Shown here piece by piece: positions 51,307-60,240 of a stretch of 64,000 bases of DNA; position 1 is the stretch's first letter; each line of letters starts with the position of its first letter. Both the position numbers and the translations under genes were made by a program. Origin of the DNA: Bog-756 sp052326605 (GTDB lineage: Bacteria; Actinomycetota; Acidimicrobiia; Acidimicrobiales; RAAP-2); the NCBI GenBank assembly GCA_052326605.1, contig JBKQMB010000027.1:13143-77142 (forward strand), in the 5' to 3' direction. The notes beneath the pieces were generated by a model. That model searched no databases. It had not been told where the DNA came from and saw only the letters and a program-made list of their open reading frames with translations.

Positions 51307-53967
51307 GTCGACCTGCCAGCCGGATCGGTCCTTGATCTCGACGACGGTGGGCGCCGAGTGTGGGTTGAACACCCGGATTTCGAGGCATCCCACCTCGCGC
51401 CGCACCGCGGAGACCTCTGCGCCTCGCACGGTCAAGGCCGATCCGCGCTCCGGTCGAAGACCACCGCCGCTGGAGGCGGTGGTGGTCAGCGGGACGAGGA
51501 CATCGTCGGCCATCCCGAAGGGATCGACCTCTCCTACGGCCAGCGCATACCGTGCCTCGACGGGCCCGAGCAGCTGCGGGCCTTCCAGGTGGGTCATGGG
51601 CCCGGCCGGCATCGGCCGGGTGGTCATCCCCAACCGTGACAGCATGCCGGTCGAGCGCAGCACGGTGAGGGCCAGCGCCGTGGCCCGCGGCTGACCGACG
51701 GCGCCCTCCTCGTCGACGTCGACCAACTCGTACTCGGCCACGCCCTCGTGGACGACGGTCAGACCACCGGCGGTCACGAACCGTCTCGAGGGGAAGGTCG
51801 GGAGCCCGAGCTCGTCGGGGCGTCCCTCGGCGGTGAGACCCCGCTCGACAATGGCGAAGGCACTCTCGGCCCGTGACGTCGGTGACGGCTCGGGTAAGGG
51901 TAGGTGCACCCGGAGCCGATGGTCACGGGAAGGGTTCGAGAAGTTGGTGTGGACCCGCACCACGGGTTCGTCGGTCCGCAGTTCGACCGTCGTTTCCACG
52001 GGGACCCGATTGCCGCCCACACGTGACCGGCTGGCTTCGTCCACCCGGTCGGGCCAGGTGTAGGTGGAGGTGATCACCGCGGTGGCCCGCACCGGGCCGG
52101 CGTCCCCCACTGCCACCGCGACCGAGTCGGGAGCGTCGACCACGGTGTCCTGGGCCGGGGGCGAGTAGTTGTAGGTGTCGCCGTGATCCCCACTGTCGAC
52201 CAACCGTCCGTAGCCCGGCACCCCATCGAGCGAGAACGTCCCGTCTTCCGGGTCGATGACCACGGTCACCAGACCGTTGGCCAGCGTGACCGCACCGTCC
52301 GGCCTGCCGTCCACGCGGACCGGATGGGCGAGCGACGAAGGAGTGAATCGGGACCATCCGAATCCGGGAACGGGATCCTGGCGGGCGAGGATCCGTCGGA
52401 CGGAGGGCTGGTCGATGATCACGCGGACCTCGGTGTCGGGTCGCGCCGTCAACTTTGTGTACAGCTCCCGCTTGACCTCTTCGACGGGCACGCCGTCGCG
52501 GGCACCACTGCCGATCACGATGGTGACGTCGAGTCCGGTCTCGTCCTCGGCGAGGGAGACGTCGGTGATGTAGCTGTCGTCGTCGATGCGGGCGCCCTGG
52601 ATGAGTCCGAGCATGGTCCGGACCGTCTCGCCGTCGAGCGTCATCTTGCCGGGCAGTCCGGTCCGTTCGGTGAGCACCTGGACACCGGGGCCCGGTTCGC
52701 CCACCGCCGGGACCACCACCTCGACCATCCCGCCGCGGTCGCGTGCCGAGGGGTTGACCACGACCGGACCGGCCGGTGCCATGGACCTGGCCACGGCGGC
52801 AAGGGCATCCTCGGCCAGACCCTCGCCGAGGTGGCGGGCCTCGGCGTAGCGGTGCAACACGGCGTCGACGACGTCGTCGGCCGAGCAGGCGCAGATGGAG
52901 TCGTGGGCCGAGTTGCGGATGACCAGCTTCCACGCCAGATCGAGGAACGGGGCCGGCCACGCCTCGGCCGGCAGGAAGAGCGCCGAGAGCGGCTCGGCCA
53001 TCTGCTCGAGTGCCCGCTCTGCCCTGCTGGCCGCCTGTTTGACGTCGACCCGGTTGGAGGCGACCCCCATCAACACGTTCGAGCGCCATCCCGACCGGAG
53101 CTCACCACGCCACTCGGGCAGGTTGTCGCGGGTTGCCCCCTCCAGGTACCCCGGCAGCGAGGTGATGGCCAGCTCGAACTCGTCCTGGATCTGGTTGGTC
53201 TCGGCGACCACCGGCCCGAGCCACGGCTGGGGGCGGAGGTGGTCGGAGCCGTTCATCAAGAGGACCGGTTCGTCGGCGGCGAGAAAGGAGCCGAACTCCT
53301 CCACCTGGGCGCGGAGGCGCCGCATCAGGGCCTTGGCGTCCTTGGGCAGGGCAGCACCGTTGCCGTACCCGGCAACCAGGTACTCCGCCCGCACGCTGGA
53401 TCCGTCCGGGGACCGCCAGCGGAATGCCGAACGGTCCACCGCCGAGGGGACGCCCCGCCACACGACGGCGTCCTCGAACCCGGCCGCGGCCAGAAGCTGG
53501 GGCATCTGGGCCACGTGGCCGAACATGTCGGGGAGGTACCCGACGTTCATCGCCCCGCCGAAGGCTCCGGCGCGCCGGATCCCGGTCTGCAGGTTCCGGA
53601 CGATGGTCTCGCCCGACACCAGAAACTCGTCCATGAGGATGTACCACGGGCCGACGCTGATCCGCCCGGCGACGGTCAGTGCCCGCAACCGCTCCTCGTT
53701 CTCCGGCCGGATCTCGAGGTAGTCGTCGATCACCGCCACCTGGCCGTCGAGGAGGAAGTGGCCGTACGAACTGTCCCGCTCCATCAGGTCGAGCAGTCCG
53801 TCGACGAGCCGGACCAGCTTGAGGCGGAAGGTCTGGAACGGGTCGTACCACTCGCGGTCCCAGTGGGTGTGGGGGACGATCGCGATCCGCCGAGCGGAGG
53901 CGTCGCCAAGCTCTCGAGATGCCTCGCCGCCGGAGCGGTCATTCCCTGTGGGAGCGGCCGGACTCAT
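51220..53967 (-). CDS. Glycoside hydrolase family 38 alpha-mannosidase
   Basis: This 915-residue enzyme is a GH38 alpha-mannosidase. Near the N-terminus it has the zinc motif HTHWDREW (33-40), the nucleophile Asp147 in YLPDMFGH, and later IRNSAHDSICACSADDV. The C-terminal beta-sandwich domains follow. GH38 enzymes cleave alpha-mannosides by a retaining mechanism. There is no signal peptide, so it is probably cytoplasmic, possibly recycling mannose-containing glycans or compatible solutes. ATG at 53967 overlaps the stop of the small upstream gene (ATGA). Its 3' end overlaps the cyclase gene. Confidence 0.94.
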   Translation of the reverse strand: MSPAAPTGNDRSGGEASRELGDASARRIAIVPHTHWDREWYDPFQTFRLKLVRLVDGLLDLMERDSSYGHFLLDGQVAVIDDYLEIRPENEERLRALTVAGRISVGPWYILMDEFLVSGETIVRNLQTGIRRAGAFGGAMNVGYLPDMFGHVAQMPQLLAAAGFEDAVVWRGVPSAVDRSAFRWRSPDGSSVRAEYLVAGYGNGAALPKDAKALMRRLRAQVEEFGSFLAADEPVLLMNGSDHLRPQPWLGPVVAETNQIQDEFELAITSLPGYLEGATRDNLPEWRGELRSGWRSNVLMGVASNRVDVKQAASRAERALEQMAEPLSALFLPAEAWPAPFLDLAWKLVIRNSAHDSICACSADDVVDAVLHRYAEARHLGEGLAEDALAAVARSMAPAGPVVVNPSARDRGGMVEVVVPAVGEPGPGVQVLTERTGLPGKMTLDGETVRTMLGLIQGARIDDDSYITDVSLAEDETGLDVTIVIGSGARDGVPVEEVKRELYTKLTARPDTEVRVIIDQPSVRRILARQDPVPGFGWSRFTPSSLAHPVRVDGRPDGAVTLANGLVTVVIDPEDGTFSLDGVPGYGRLVDSGDHGDTYNYSPPAQDTVVDAPDSVAVAVGDAGPVRATAVITSTYTWPDRVDEASRSRVGGNRVPVETTVELRTDEPVVRVHTNFSNPSRDHRLRVHLPLPEPSPTSRAESAFAIVERGLTAEGRPDELGLPTFPSRRFVTAGGLTVVHEGVAEYELVDVDEEGAVGQPRATALALTVLRSTGMLSRLGMTTRPMPAGPMTHLEGPQLLGPVEARYALAVGEVDPFGMADDVLVPLTTTASSGGGLRPERGSALTVRGAEVSAVRREVGCLEIRVFNPHSAPTVVEIKDRSGWQVDLRGRPVVPFDGAFELRAHGIATVRLAGV

Positions 53968-54218
53968 GGAACGAGTTGACCGTACTCCGCTTCATAGGCC
54001 TGCAGTTCGCCCACGATCCGTTCGGCATCCGCCGCCGTCTGGTCGCCGCCGCGTCCGACATGGTCGGCGTACACGGCAGCACCGAGGTCATGGAGCAGGC
54101 CGTCCGCTTTGTGCTTCGCCTGTGCCGCGTCGAGCTTGGCCTGTCCGGCTTTGGTCGCCTCGCCGGCCTTGGCCAGGCCGACCTCCGCTTGCGCCTTCAC
54201 CTTGTCCATCAGTCCCAT
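53964..54218 (-). CDS. Small Ala/Lys-rich helical protein, unknown
   Basis: This 84-residue protein (GLMDKVKAQAEVGLAKAGEA...) is an amphipathic helical segment of Ala, Lys, Glu and Gln followed by a short domain ending YEAEYGQLVP. The first half is like CsbD- or LEA-type stress helices, and no family is firmly recognised. ATG at 54218 has GAGGGAGAAG just upstream. The stop overlaps the mannosidase start, so the two genes form one unit. Function unknown. Confidence 0.78.
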   Translation of the reverse strand: MGLMDKVKAQAEVGLAKAGEATKAGQAKLDAAQAKHKADGLLHDLGAAVYADHVGRGGDQTAADAERIVGELQAYEAEYGQLVP

Positions 54219-54487
54219 GACTTCTCCCTCTCTTGGCGACCGTCGGCCTGCCCGCCGACCGCGGGGCCCCTGGCGGGACGGATCTGTTTCCTCCGGTGTA
54301 CCAGACCCGGATCCGGGTCTCCACTGTCGGCCGGCATCTCCGGTTCGACGGATCCCGACCACCGGGTGGCTTTCCGCTAAGACTAGGGCTCGCGCGCCCG
54401 GTCCGTCTGCCCGTTTCCGATGCCGGGTGCGACGTCCGGTCGGCCCGGATCGAGCACGATCGAACAAGATCGAGGAGGGAGAGCACA

Positions 54488-56014
54488 CTGCGCCCCTGGA
54501 CAGACCATCTGCCACCCGGGAACCGGCTGACCCCTGGCGACCTGGTCTCCTCGGGCACCCTGCTGCGGTCGTGGTCGCAGAGGTGGCAGGCGGAACCCGA
54601 TGCCCGACTGTGGTGGGAGCCGGACCGAACGGGCTCGGCGTCGCCGGGTGGCGCGTGGTGGACCGCCGAGCGGTTCGATGCGGCGACCCGCCGCGCCGCC
54701 GGTCGCCTCCGGGGTGCCGGGCTCCGACCCGGGGACCGTGTGGTGTGGTCCACCGGGTCGTCGATCGACGCCGTGGTGGCCCACGTCGGGGCACTTCGGG
54801 CCAGGTTGGTGGTGGTGCCGTCCAATACCTCCTACTCGGAGCGGGAGCTCGCCCACATCGTCGTCGACGTCCGCCCGTCGGCCGCCATCGTCGATCGTCC
54901 CGATCAGGCGGAGTGGGTGCGCCGCTCCTCGGGGGTTCCCATGGTGGTGATCGGTTCGGACCTCGACCTCCCCGACGCCGACCCGGGTCCTCTCGACACG
55001 GCGGGCCCGGATGACCCGGCACTGATCTGCTTCACTTCGGGCACCACCGGAGCGCCCAAGGGCGCGGTGCTCCGCCACCGGAACCTGCTGGCGGCCACCG
55101 AGGCGGTCACCATCGCCTGGCGCTGGGGCCCCGAGGATCGGCTCATCCACTGCCTGCCCTTGTTCCACGCCCACGGCCTGTGTGTCGGCGTCTACGGCAC
55201 CCTGTCGGCCGGAGGGTCGGCGGTGCTGCTCCCCGGATTCGACCCGGAGGCGGTCGAGGCGGCGGCGCAGGACCATCACGCCTCGCTCTTCTTCGGTGTG
55301 CCCACCATGTACCACCGCCTGGCCAGTACGGGCCGGGCGGCAGGACTGCGCCGGCTCCGGCTGTGCGTCTCCGGCTCCGCCCCGCTGTCCGAGGAGCTGC
55401 ACGCAGCGGTCAGCAGTGCCATCGGGTCCCGGGTCCTCGAGCGCTACGGCATGACCGAGACGCTGATGAACACCTCGAACCCCTGCGACGGGGATCGACG
55501 ACCCGGCACCGTGGGGTTCCCCCTGCCGGGGGTGGAGGTCGTGGTGGACGGAGCGGACGAGATCCTGGTGCGCGGGCCCAACGTCTTCGACGGTTACTGG
55601 GAACGTCCGGCGGCCAACCGTGAGGTGTTCCGGCCCGCCACGGACGGCGGTAGCCCCTGGTTCCACACCGGAGACCTGGGCGAGGACGTGGACGGCTACC
55701 TGGTCATCAGGGGGCGGTCGAAGGAGCTGATCATCTCCGGCGGCCTCAACGTCTATCCGCGCGAGGTCGAGGACGTGCTGGCCGGCCATCCACGGGTGGC
55801 CGAGGTCGCCGTGACCGGAACACATTCGGAGGAGTGGGGAGAGGTGGTGACGGCCTGGATCGTGCCCGACGGCCACCCGCCCTCGATCGAGGACCTGGAC
55901 GAATTCACGGCGTCCACGCTGGCACCGTACAAGCGCCCGCGCCTGGTGCGGGTGGTCGACGAGCTGCCCCGCAACGCCATGGGCAAGGTGATGTACTCCC
56001 GACTCGGGGAGTGA
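54488..56014 (+). CDS. Acyl-CoA synthetase, MatB-like, with CTG start
   Basis: This 508-residue AMP-forming ligase has the P-loop motif ICFTSGTTGAPKGAV, YGMTETLMNTSNPCDG, GYLVIRGRSKELIISGGLNV and the C-terminal Lys region ELPRNAMGKVMYSR. It resembles malonyl-CoA synthetase MatB and related short-chain enzymes, but the substrate is uncertain. The best start is CTG at 54488: GAGGAGGGA ends eight bases upstream and no ATG or GTG in this frame lies near it. Upstream in-frame sequence is non-coding in style. It is divergent from the small protein/mannosidase unit. Confidence 0.88.
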   Translation: MRPWTDHLPPGNRLTPGDLVSSGTLLRSWSQRWQAEPDARLWWEPDRTGSASPGGAWWTAERFDAATRRAAGRLRGAGLRPGDRVVWSTGSSIDAVVAHVGALRARLVVVPSNTSYSERELAHIVVDVRPSAAIVDRPDQAEWVRRSSGVPMVVIGSDLDLPDADPGPLDTAGPDDPALICFTSGTTGAPKGAVLRHRNLLAATEAVTIAWRWGPEDRLIHCLPLFHAHGLCVGVYGTLSAGGSAVLLPGFDPEAVEAAAQDHHASLFFGVPTMYHRLASTGRAAGLRRLRLCVSGSAPLSEELHAAVSSAIGSRVLERYGMTETLMNTSNPCDGDRRPGTVGFPLPGVEVVVDGADEILVRGPNVFDGYWERPAANREVFRPATDGGSPWFHTGDLGEDVDGYLVIRGRSKELIISGGLNVYPREVEDVLAGHPRVAEVAVTGTHSEEWGEVVTAWIVPDGHPPSIEDLDEFTASTLAPYKRPRLVRVVDELPRNAMGKVMYSRLGE

Positions 56015-56022
56015 GCACACGG

Positions 56023-56028
56023 TAGGTT
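56023..56028 (+). promoter_or_regulatory. Candidate -10 hexamer of the rnhB unit (leaderless)
   Basis: TAGGTT lies six bases before a GTG at 56035 that opens a short ORF overlapping the rnhB start. Confidence 0.5.
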
Positions 56029-56034
56029 CGTGGC

Positions 56035-56106
56035 GTGCCACCAGTCTCGATGGATGCAGACCCGGCCGGCGGGCAGGCGACGCCTGCGGCATGGCGCCGA
56101 CGTTGA
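56035..56106 (+). CDS. 23-codon leader ORF overlapping rnhB
   Basis: From GTG 56035 the frame VPPVSMDADPAGG...AAWRRR ends with TGA at 56104-56106, inside the start of the rnhB gene. TTG at 56103 in the rnhB frame overlaps this stop (TTGA). A leaderless transcript would translate this peptide first. It could also be a chance frame. Confidence 0.35.
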   Translation: MPPVSMDADPAGGQATPAAWRRR

Positions 56107-56783
56107 GGGACCCGGGCGCCCGGGGGTCGCCGCCCGACGACTGCCTCGAGCGGGCCCTGCGGGTGGAAGGGTTCGAAAGGGTGGCCGGCATCGACGAGGT
56201 GGGAAGGGGCGCATGGGCCGGCCCGGCGTCGGTCGGCGTGGTGGTCTTCGCCGCCGACGTACCGCCCCCCGACGGGCTTCGTGACTCCAAGGAGCTGGCC
56301 GAGGAGCGACGGGAGACCCTCTATCCATTGGTGACCCGGTGGTGTGTTGAGTGGTCGGTCGGCCATGCCGGTGCCGAGGAGTGCGATGGGCTGGGGATGA
56401 CCGCCGCACTGCGGCTGGCGGCACGGAGGGCGCTGGGCGGCCTCGCCGCACCCCCGGATGTCGTGCTGCTGGACGGTGGTTTCGACTACGTGACCGAGCC
56501 GGCCGTTGAGGATCGAGCGCCGTCGGCAGCGCCGGCGTTCCCCGAGGTGCGCACGGTGGTGCGAGGCGACTCCACCTGTGTCTCGATCGCGGCGGCGTCG
56601 ATCGTGGCCAAGGTCACCCGTGACCGGATGATGCGCGGCCTCTCGTCGAGCTTTCCGGGCTTCGACTTCGACCGGAACAAGGGGTACCCCTCGCCGGTCC
56701 ACCGCATGGCCCTGGCCGGCTTCGGGCTGACCTCGGTGCACCGTCGATCGTGGTCCTACGTGGACGGGCTCGCGTTCCGTTAG
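56091..56783 (+). CDS. rnhB: Ribonuclease HII
   Basis: This 230-residue enzyme removes ribonucleotides from RNA-DNA hybrids and single misincorporated ribonucleotides. Seen are the catalytic Asp35-Glu36 in GIDEVGRGAWAGP, the DSKELAEERRE motif, VVRGDSTCVSIAAASIVAKV and NKGYPSPVH. It carries a short insert near 130-150 (TEPAVEDRAPSAAP). ATG at 56091 has no Shine-Dalgarno; TTG at 56103 coupled to the leader ORF is possible. It is followed by a convergent acyl-CoA dehydrogenase gene. Confidence 0.94.
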   Translation: MAPTLRDPGARGSPPDDCLERALRVEGFERVAGIDEVGRGAWAGPASVGVVVFAADVPPPDGLRDSKELAEERRETLYPLVTRWCVEWSVGHAGAEECDGLGMTAALRLAARRALGGLAAPPDVVLLDGGFDYVTEPAVEDRAPSAAPAFPEVRTVVRGDSTCVSIAAASIVAKVTRDRMMRGLSSSFPGFDFDRNKGYPSPVHRMALAGFGLTSVHRRSWSYVDGLAFR

Positions 56784-56904
56784 GTCCGGCGTCCCGCTCG
56801 TCCTCGGGGATCCCGGGTTCGGCCAGGTAGGCATCCCGGTCGAAGGTCACCCGGACCGCTGTGGCCACCTGGCGTCCCCCTCGACCCGGACGCCCGATCG
56901 CCGG

Positions 56905-58170
56905 TCACCTCGGGGCCGGGTCCTTGGGGAGACCGAGCACCCGCTCGCCGATGATGTTCCGCATGACCTCGTCCGAACCACCGGCGATCCGCATGCCGGG
57001 GACGCCGAGGAGGAATTGGGACCACGCGTAGGTTCCCCACGCACCGGTGTCGGCGATCAACGCGGGACCGAGGATCGAGGACAGCACCTCGTAGGTGCGG
57101 ACCATGTTGGCGGTCAGCGACAGCTTCGCCAGTGACATCTCCGGCCCGGGGAGTTGGCCGGCGGCGATCTTGGCCATGGCCCGCAGGTTGGTGTAGCGGG
57201 CCACCCGTTCGTTGACGATGATGTCGGCCAGCTGCTGGCGGATGAGCGGATCGTTACTCCGACCCTTGGCCCGGGCCACTTCCACCAGTCGCGTGGTGGT
57301 GGGGAGGCCGACACCACCACCGCCGCCGCCGATGGCGGCCCGCTCGTTCATCAGGGTCGTAAGTGCCACCGTCCACCCGCCGTTCACCTCGCCGAGCCGG
57401 TGGGAGTCGGGCACCCGGACGTCGGTGAAGAAGACCTCGTTGAACGACGCCCCTCCGGTCATCTGGCGGAGGGGTCGGACCTCCACCCCCGGTGCGTGCA
57501 TGTCCACCACGAACCCGGTCAGTCCCCGGTGCTTGGGAAGGTCGGGGTCGGTGCGGCAGATGATCTCCCCGATGTCGGAGACCTGGGCCCCCGAGGTCCA
57601 CACCTTCTGGCCGTTGAGCACCCACTCGTCGCCGTCGAGGACGGCCCTGGTCTGGAGCGAGGCGAGGTCCGACCCGGCCTCCGGCTCGCTGAACAGCTGG
57701 CAGCCCACGATGTCCCCGCGGTACATGGGGAGCAGGTAGGCCCGCTTCACCTCCTCGATGGCGTGGGCCAGGATGGTGGGGGCCACCATGCCCAGCCCGA
57801 TGCCGTAGACGGACATCGACGGCGTCTTGTAGTCGGCGACCACCGTGTTGTAGATGCTCTGGTACTCGCGGGGGAGGCCGCGGCCCCCGTGCTCCGTCGG
57901 GCCGGTGATCCAGCCGAAGCCGGCATCGAACACGGCCCGGGCCCACGAACGGGCCGTGTTCAGATCGGCGGCTTCCTGCTCCGGCGTCCGCTCGGGGAAG
58001 AGGCTGACGTTGTCGGAGCCCTCGCCCCATACGAAGGTCTCCTCGGGGCGCTTGGACGCATGGGCGTCGAGGAAGGAACGGGCCTCCAGCTCGAACTGCC
58101 CCGGGGTCGGTACATCGCCGACCGTGGAGGCGGGTGCGCCCGCCTCGCTCGCTTCGGTGGCACTGCTCAT
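56905..58170 (-). CDS. Acyl-CoA dehydrogenase
   Basis: This 421-residue flavoprotein is an ordinary acyl-CoA dehydrogenase: QLFSEPEAGSDLASLQT near 165, WVLNGQKVWTSGAQ near 190, and the C-terminal GSDEVMRNIIGERVLGLP region. It oxidises an acyl-CoA to the 2-enoyl-CoA and passes electrons to ETF. The catalytic base is not certain by eye. The sequence type is common in actinobacterial lipid or steroid degradation clusters. ATG at 58170 has AAGGGGAA about eight bases upstream. It is divergent from the DMT transporter gene. Confidence 0.92.
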   Translation of the reverse strand: MSSATEASEAGAPASTVGDVPTPGQFELEARSFLDAHASKRPEETFVWGEGSDNVSLFPERTPEQEAADLNTARSWARAVFDAGFGWITGPTEHGGRGLPREYQSIYNTVVADYKTPSMSVYGIGLGMVAPTILAHAIEEVKRAYLLPMYRGDIVGCQLFSEPEAGSDLASLQTRAVLDGDEWVLNGQKVWTSGAQVSDIGEIICRTDPDLPKHRGLTGFVVDMHAPGVEVRPLRQMTGGASFNEVFFTDVRVPDSHRLGEVNGGWTVALTTLMNERAAIGGGGGGVGLPTTTRLVEVARAKGRSNDPLIRQQLADIIVNERVARYTNLRAMAKIAAGQLPGPEMSLAKLSLTANMVRTYEVLSSILGPALIADTGAWGTYAWSQFLLGVPGMRIAGGSDEVMRNIIGERVLGLPKDPAPR

Positions 58171-58338
58171 GGCGAGGTTCCCCTTTGCTGTCGGTGCCCG
58201 GCTGCCCCTGGACGTCGACAGCGTATCCATGGGCCCACGGGGCCGGCGATCCGGCGCCGCGCCGGCGCCCGGGAAGTGCAGGTCGGGCCGAGGGGTGAGC
58301 CGATGGCGCCTGTTCCGGCCGGCACGCTGAACTAGACC

Positions 58339-59328
58339 ATGCCCATGGCCTATGCCCTTGCCACGTTGGCAGCGTTTGCCAACGCCCTGAGCTCGGTCTT
58401 CCAACGGATCGGGGTGCAGAACGCGCCCAGCGACACCACGATGAGCTGGGCCCTGATCCGCCACGCCATTCGCCACATCGTCTGGTTCGCCGGGCTGGCC
58501 CTGATCGGGGTCGGTTTCCTCCTGCAGGCCGTGGCCCTCCGGTTCGGCCAGCTGAGCTCGGTGCAGCCCATCGTGACCACGGAGCTCCTCTTCCTCGTCC
58601 TGATCCTGGGGGTGTGGTTCCGCTACCACCTGACCTGGCGGGAGTGGACGGGCGCCGCGACCGCCGCCGGTGGCCTGGCGACGTTTCTGGTGGTCGCGGC
58701 ACCGGGAGGCGGGACGGTGATCCCCACCCTCCGGAGCTGGACGGTGGTGTTCGTGGCGGTGGGTGCCATGGCGGCGGTCGCCGCGTCCCTCGGGTTCACC
58801 GGTCCGCGTTGGTTCCGCGCCTCGATGTTCGGGGCGTCCGGTGCTGTCGTGTTCGCACTCTCGGCCGCCCTCACCAAGCAGCTGACCACGCTGGTCACCG
58901 AGGGCTGGGGCCACGTCTTCACCAACTGGGATCCCTATGCCCTGGTGGCGACCGGCCTGATCGGGCTGTTCCTGATCCAGAGCTCGTTCCACGCCGGACC
59001 GATCACCGCCTCGCAGGCCACCTTGACCATCGTCGACCCGGTCATGAGCGTGGTCATCGGCATCTGGCTGTTCCACGACCACCTCGACACCGCCCAGTGG
59101 CGCCTGCCCGTGGAGCTGGTGGCCATGGGCATCGTCGTCTTCGGTGTCATCGTGCTGTCGCGCTCACCCCTGGTGGCGGGGGTCAAGGACGAGTCCTCCA
59201 CAGGCGACAAGCTGGTCCGCCAGCCGAAGAGCGGGGACCGGTTGCCTGCTGTCCCCGGACCGGCGGTCCAGGAGCCGGCCGGCGGCCCGTCGGCCGGTGG
59301 CGGCTCAGCGGCCGATGGCGAGCACTGA
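58339..59328 (+). CDS. DMT-superfamily membrane transporter
   Basis: This 329-residue protein has about nine or ten membrane helices to residue 283 and a disordered hydrophilic C-terminus of 45 residues. The N-terminal YALATLAAFANALSSVFQRIG and mid motifs QPIVTTELLFLVLILGV are like EamA/DMT family members of actinobacteria. Substrate unknown. ATG at 58339 or 58345 can be the start; TAGACC six bases before the latter is a near match to the leaderless pattern. Its stop overlaps the convergent SDR gene by 24 bases. Confidence 0.82.
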   Translation: MPMAYALATLAAFANALSSVFQRIGVQNAPSDTTMSWALIRHAIRHIVWFAGLALIGVGFLLQAVALRFGQLSSVQPIVTTELLFLVLILGVWFRYHLTWREWTGAATAAGGLATFLVVAAPGGGTVIPTLRSWTVVFVAVGAMAAVAASLGFTGPRWFRASMFGASGAVVFALSAALTKQLTTLVTEGWGHVFTNWDPYALVATGLIGLFLIQSSFHAGPITASQATLTIVDPVMSVVIGIWLFHDHLDTAQWRLPVELVAMGIVVFGVIVLSRSPLVAGVKDESSTGDKLVRQPKSGDRLPAVPGPAVQEPAGGPSAGGGSAADGEH

Positions 59329-60240
59329 CCGCACGGCTTCGTCCATCTCGGGGTGGGCAAAGGCGAATCCTCGCGTCTGCAGCACATCGGGGAGCACCCG
59401 CTGGCCGCCGAGCACCAGTTCGGTGGCCATCTCCGACCCCAGTGCCAGCCGGAGTGCCGCCCCCGGGACGGCCAGCACGACCGGCCGGTGCAGGGCGGCG
59501 CCCAACGCCGTGGCCAGCTCGGCATCGGTAGCCGGATGGGGGGCCGTGGCATTGACCGGGCCGGAGAGTCCTGCGTCCTCGATGCAGGCCAGGATGACGG
59601 AGACCTCGTCCTCGAGGGTGATCCAGCTGCGGTACTGGTGTCCTGAGCCGATGCGTCCGCCCAGCCCGAGCCGGAAGAGCGGGAGCTGCCTGCCCAGCAC
59701 TCCACCGTAGGCGCTGAGGACGATGCCGGTCCGGAGGAGCACGGTCCGGATCCCGGCGTCGACGGCCGGGGCGGCCGCCGCCTCCCAGACCGAGCAGACC
59801 TCGGCGAGGAACCCGTTCCCCGGTGCGGACCGTTCGGTGAGCACCTCGTCGCCCCGGTCGCCGTAGTACCCGACGGCCGACGCGCTGACCAGCACGGGCG
59901 GAGGTGGCGTGAGCTCGACCACCGCGTCGACCAGCAGGGACGTCGACGCGGTCCGGCTGCGCAGGATGACCTGCTTGCGAACAGGTGACCACCGCTTGTC
60001 ACCGATGCCGGCACCGGCCAGGTGGACCACCGCGTCGAACGGGCCGGCCCGTTCGAGTGCAGCGCGGTCCAGGGTGCCGCGGTCGGGGTCCCACGACACG
60101 TCGGCCGTACCTTGGCGGCGTCCACCGCCGGTGGCGGACGGATGGCGGACCAGTCGGGTGACCCGGTGCCCGCCGGATTCCAGCCGTCCGGTCAGTGCCG
60201 TTCCGATGAGACCGGAGGAACCGGTGACGAGCGTGTTCAC
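59305..60240 (-). CDS. TIGR01777-type NAD(P)-binding epimerase/SDR
   Basis: This 311-residue protein has an extended SDR fold: VTGSSGLIGTALTGRL (dinucleotide binding at 4-16), HLAGAGIGDKRW, the catalytic-region YYGDRG and RTGIVLS, with DUF1731-type C-terminus (GSEMATELVLGGQRVLPD). Such proteins include YfcH and the plant cell-division factor GC1; their reactions are unknown. GTG at 60240 overlaps the stop of the alpha/beta hydrolase gene (GTGA), so the two are co-translated. Confidence 0.9.
   Translation of the reverse strand: MNTLVTGSSGLIGTALTGRLESGGHRVTRLVRHPSATGGGRRQGTADVSWDPDRGTLDRAALERAGPFDAVVHLAGAGIGDKRWSPVRKQVILRSRTASTSLLVDAVVELTPPPPVLVSASAVGYYGDRGDEVLTERSAPGNGFLAEVCSVWEAAAAPAVDAGIRTVLLRTGIVLSAYGGVLGRQLPLFRLGLGGRIGSGHQYRSWITLEDEVSVILACIEDAGLSGPVNATAPHPATDAELATALGAALHRPVVLAVPGAALRLALGSEMATELVLGGQRVLPDVLQTRGFAFAHPEMDEAVRSVLAIGR

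Noticed and set aside
56614..56868. Minus-strand frame beginning ATAVRVTFDRDAYLAE downstream of the acyl-CoA dehydrogenase gene
   Set aside because: The first 30 residues look protein-like, but the rest is the shadow of rnhB. There is no stop before the overlap and no ribosome site.
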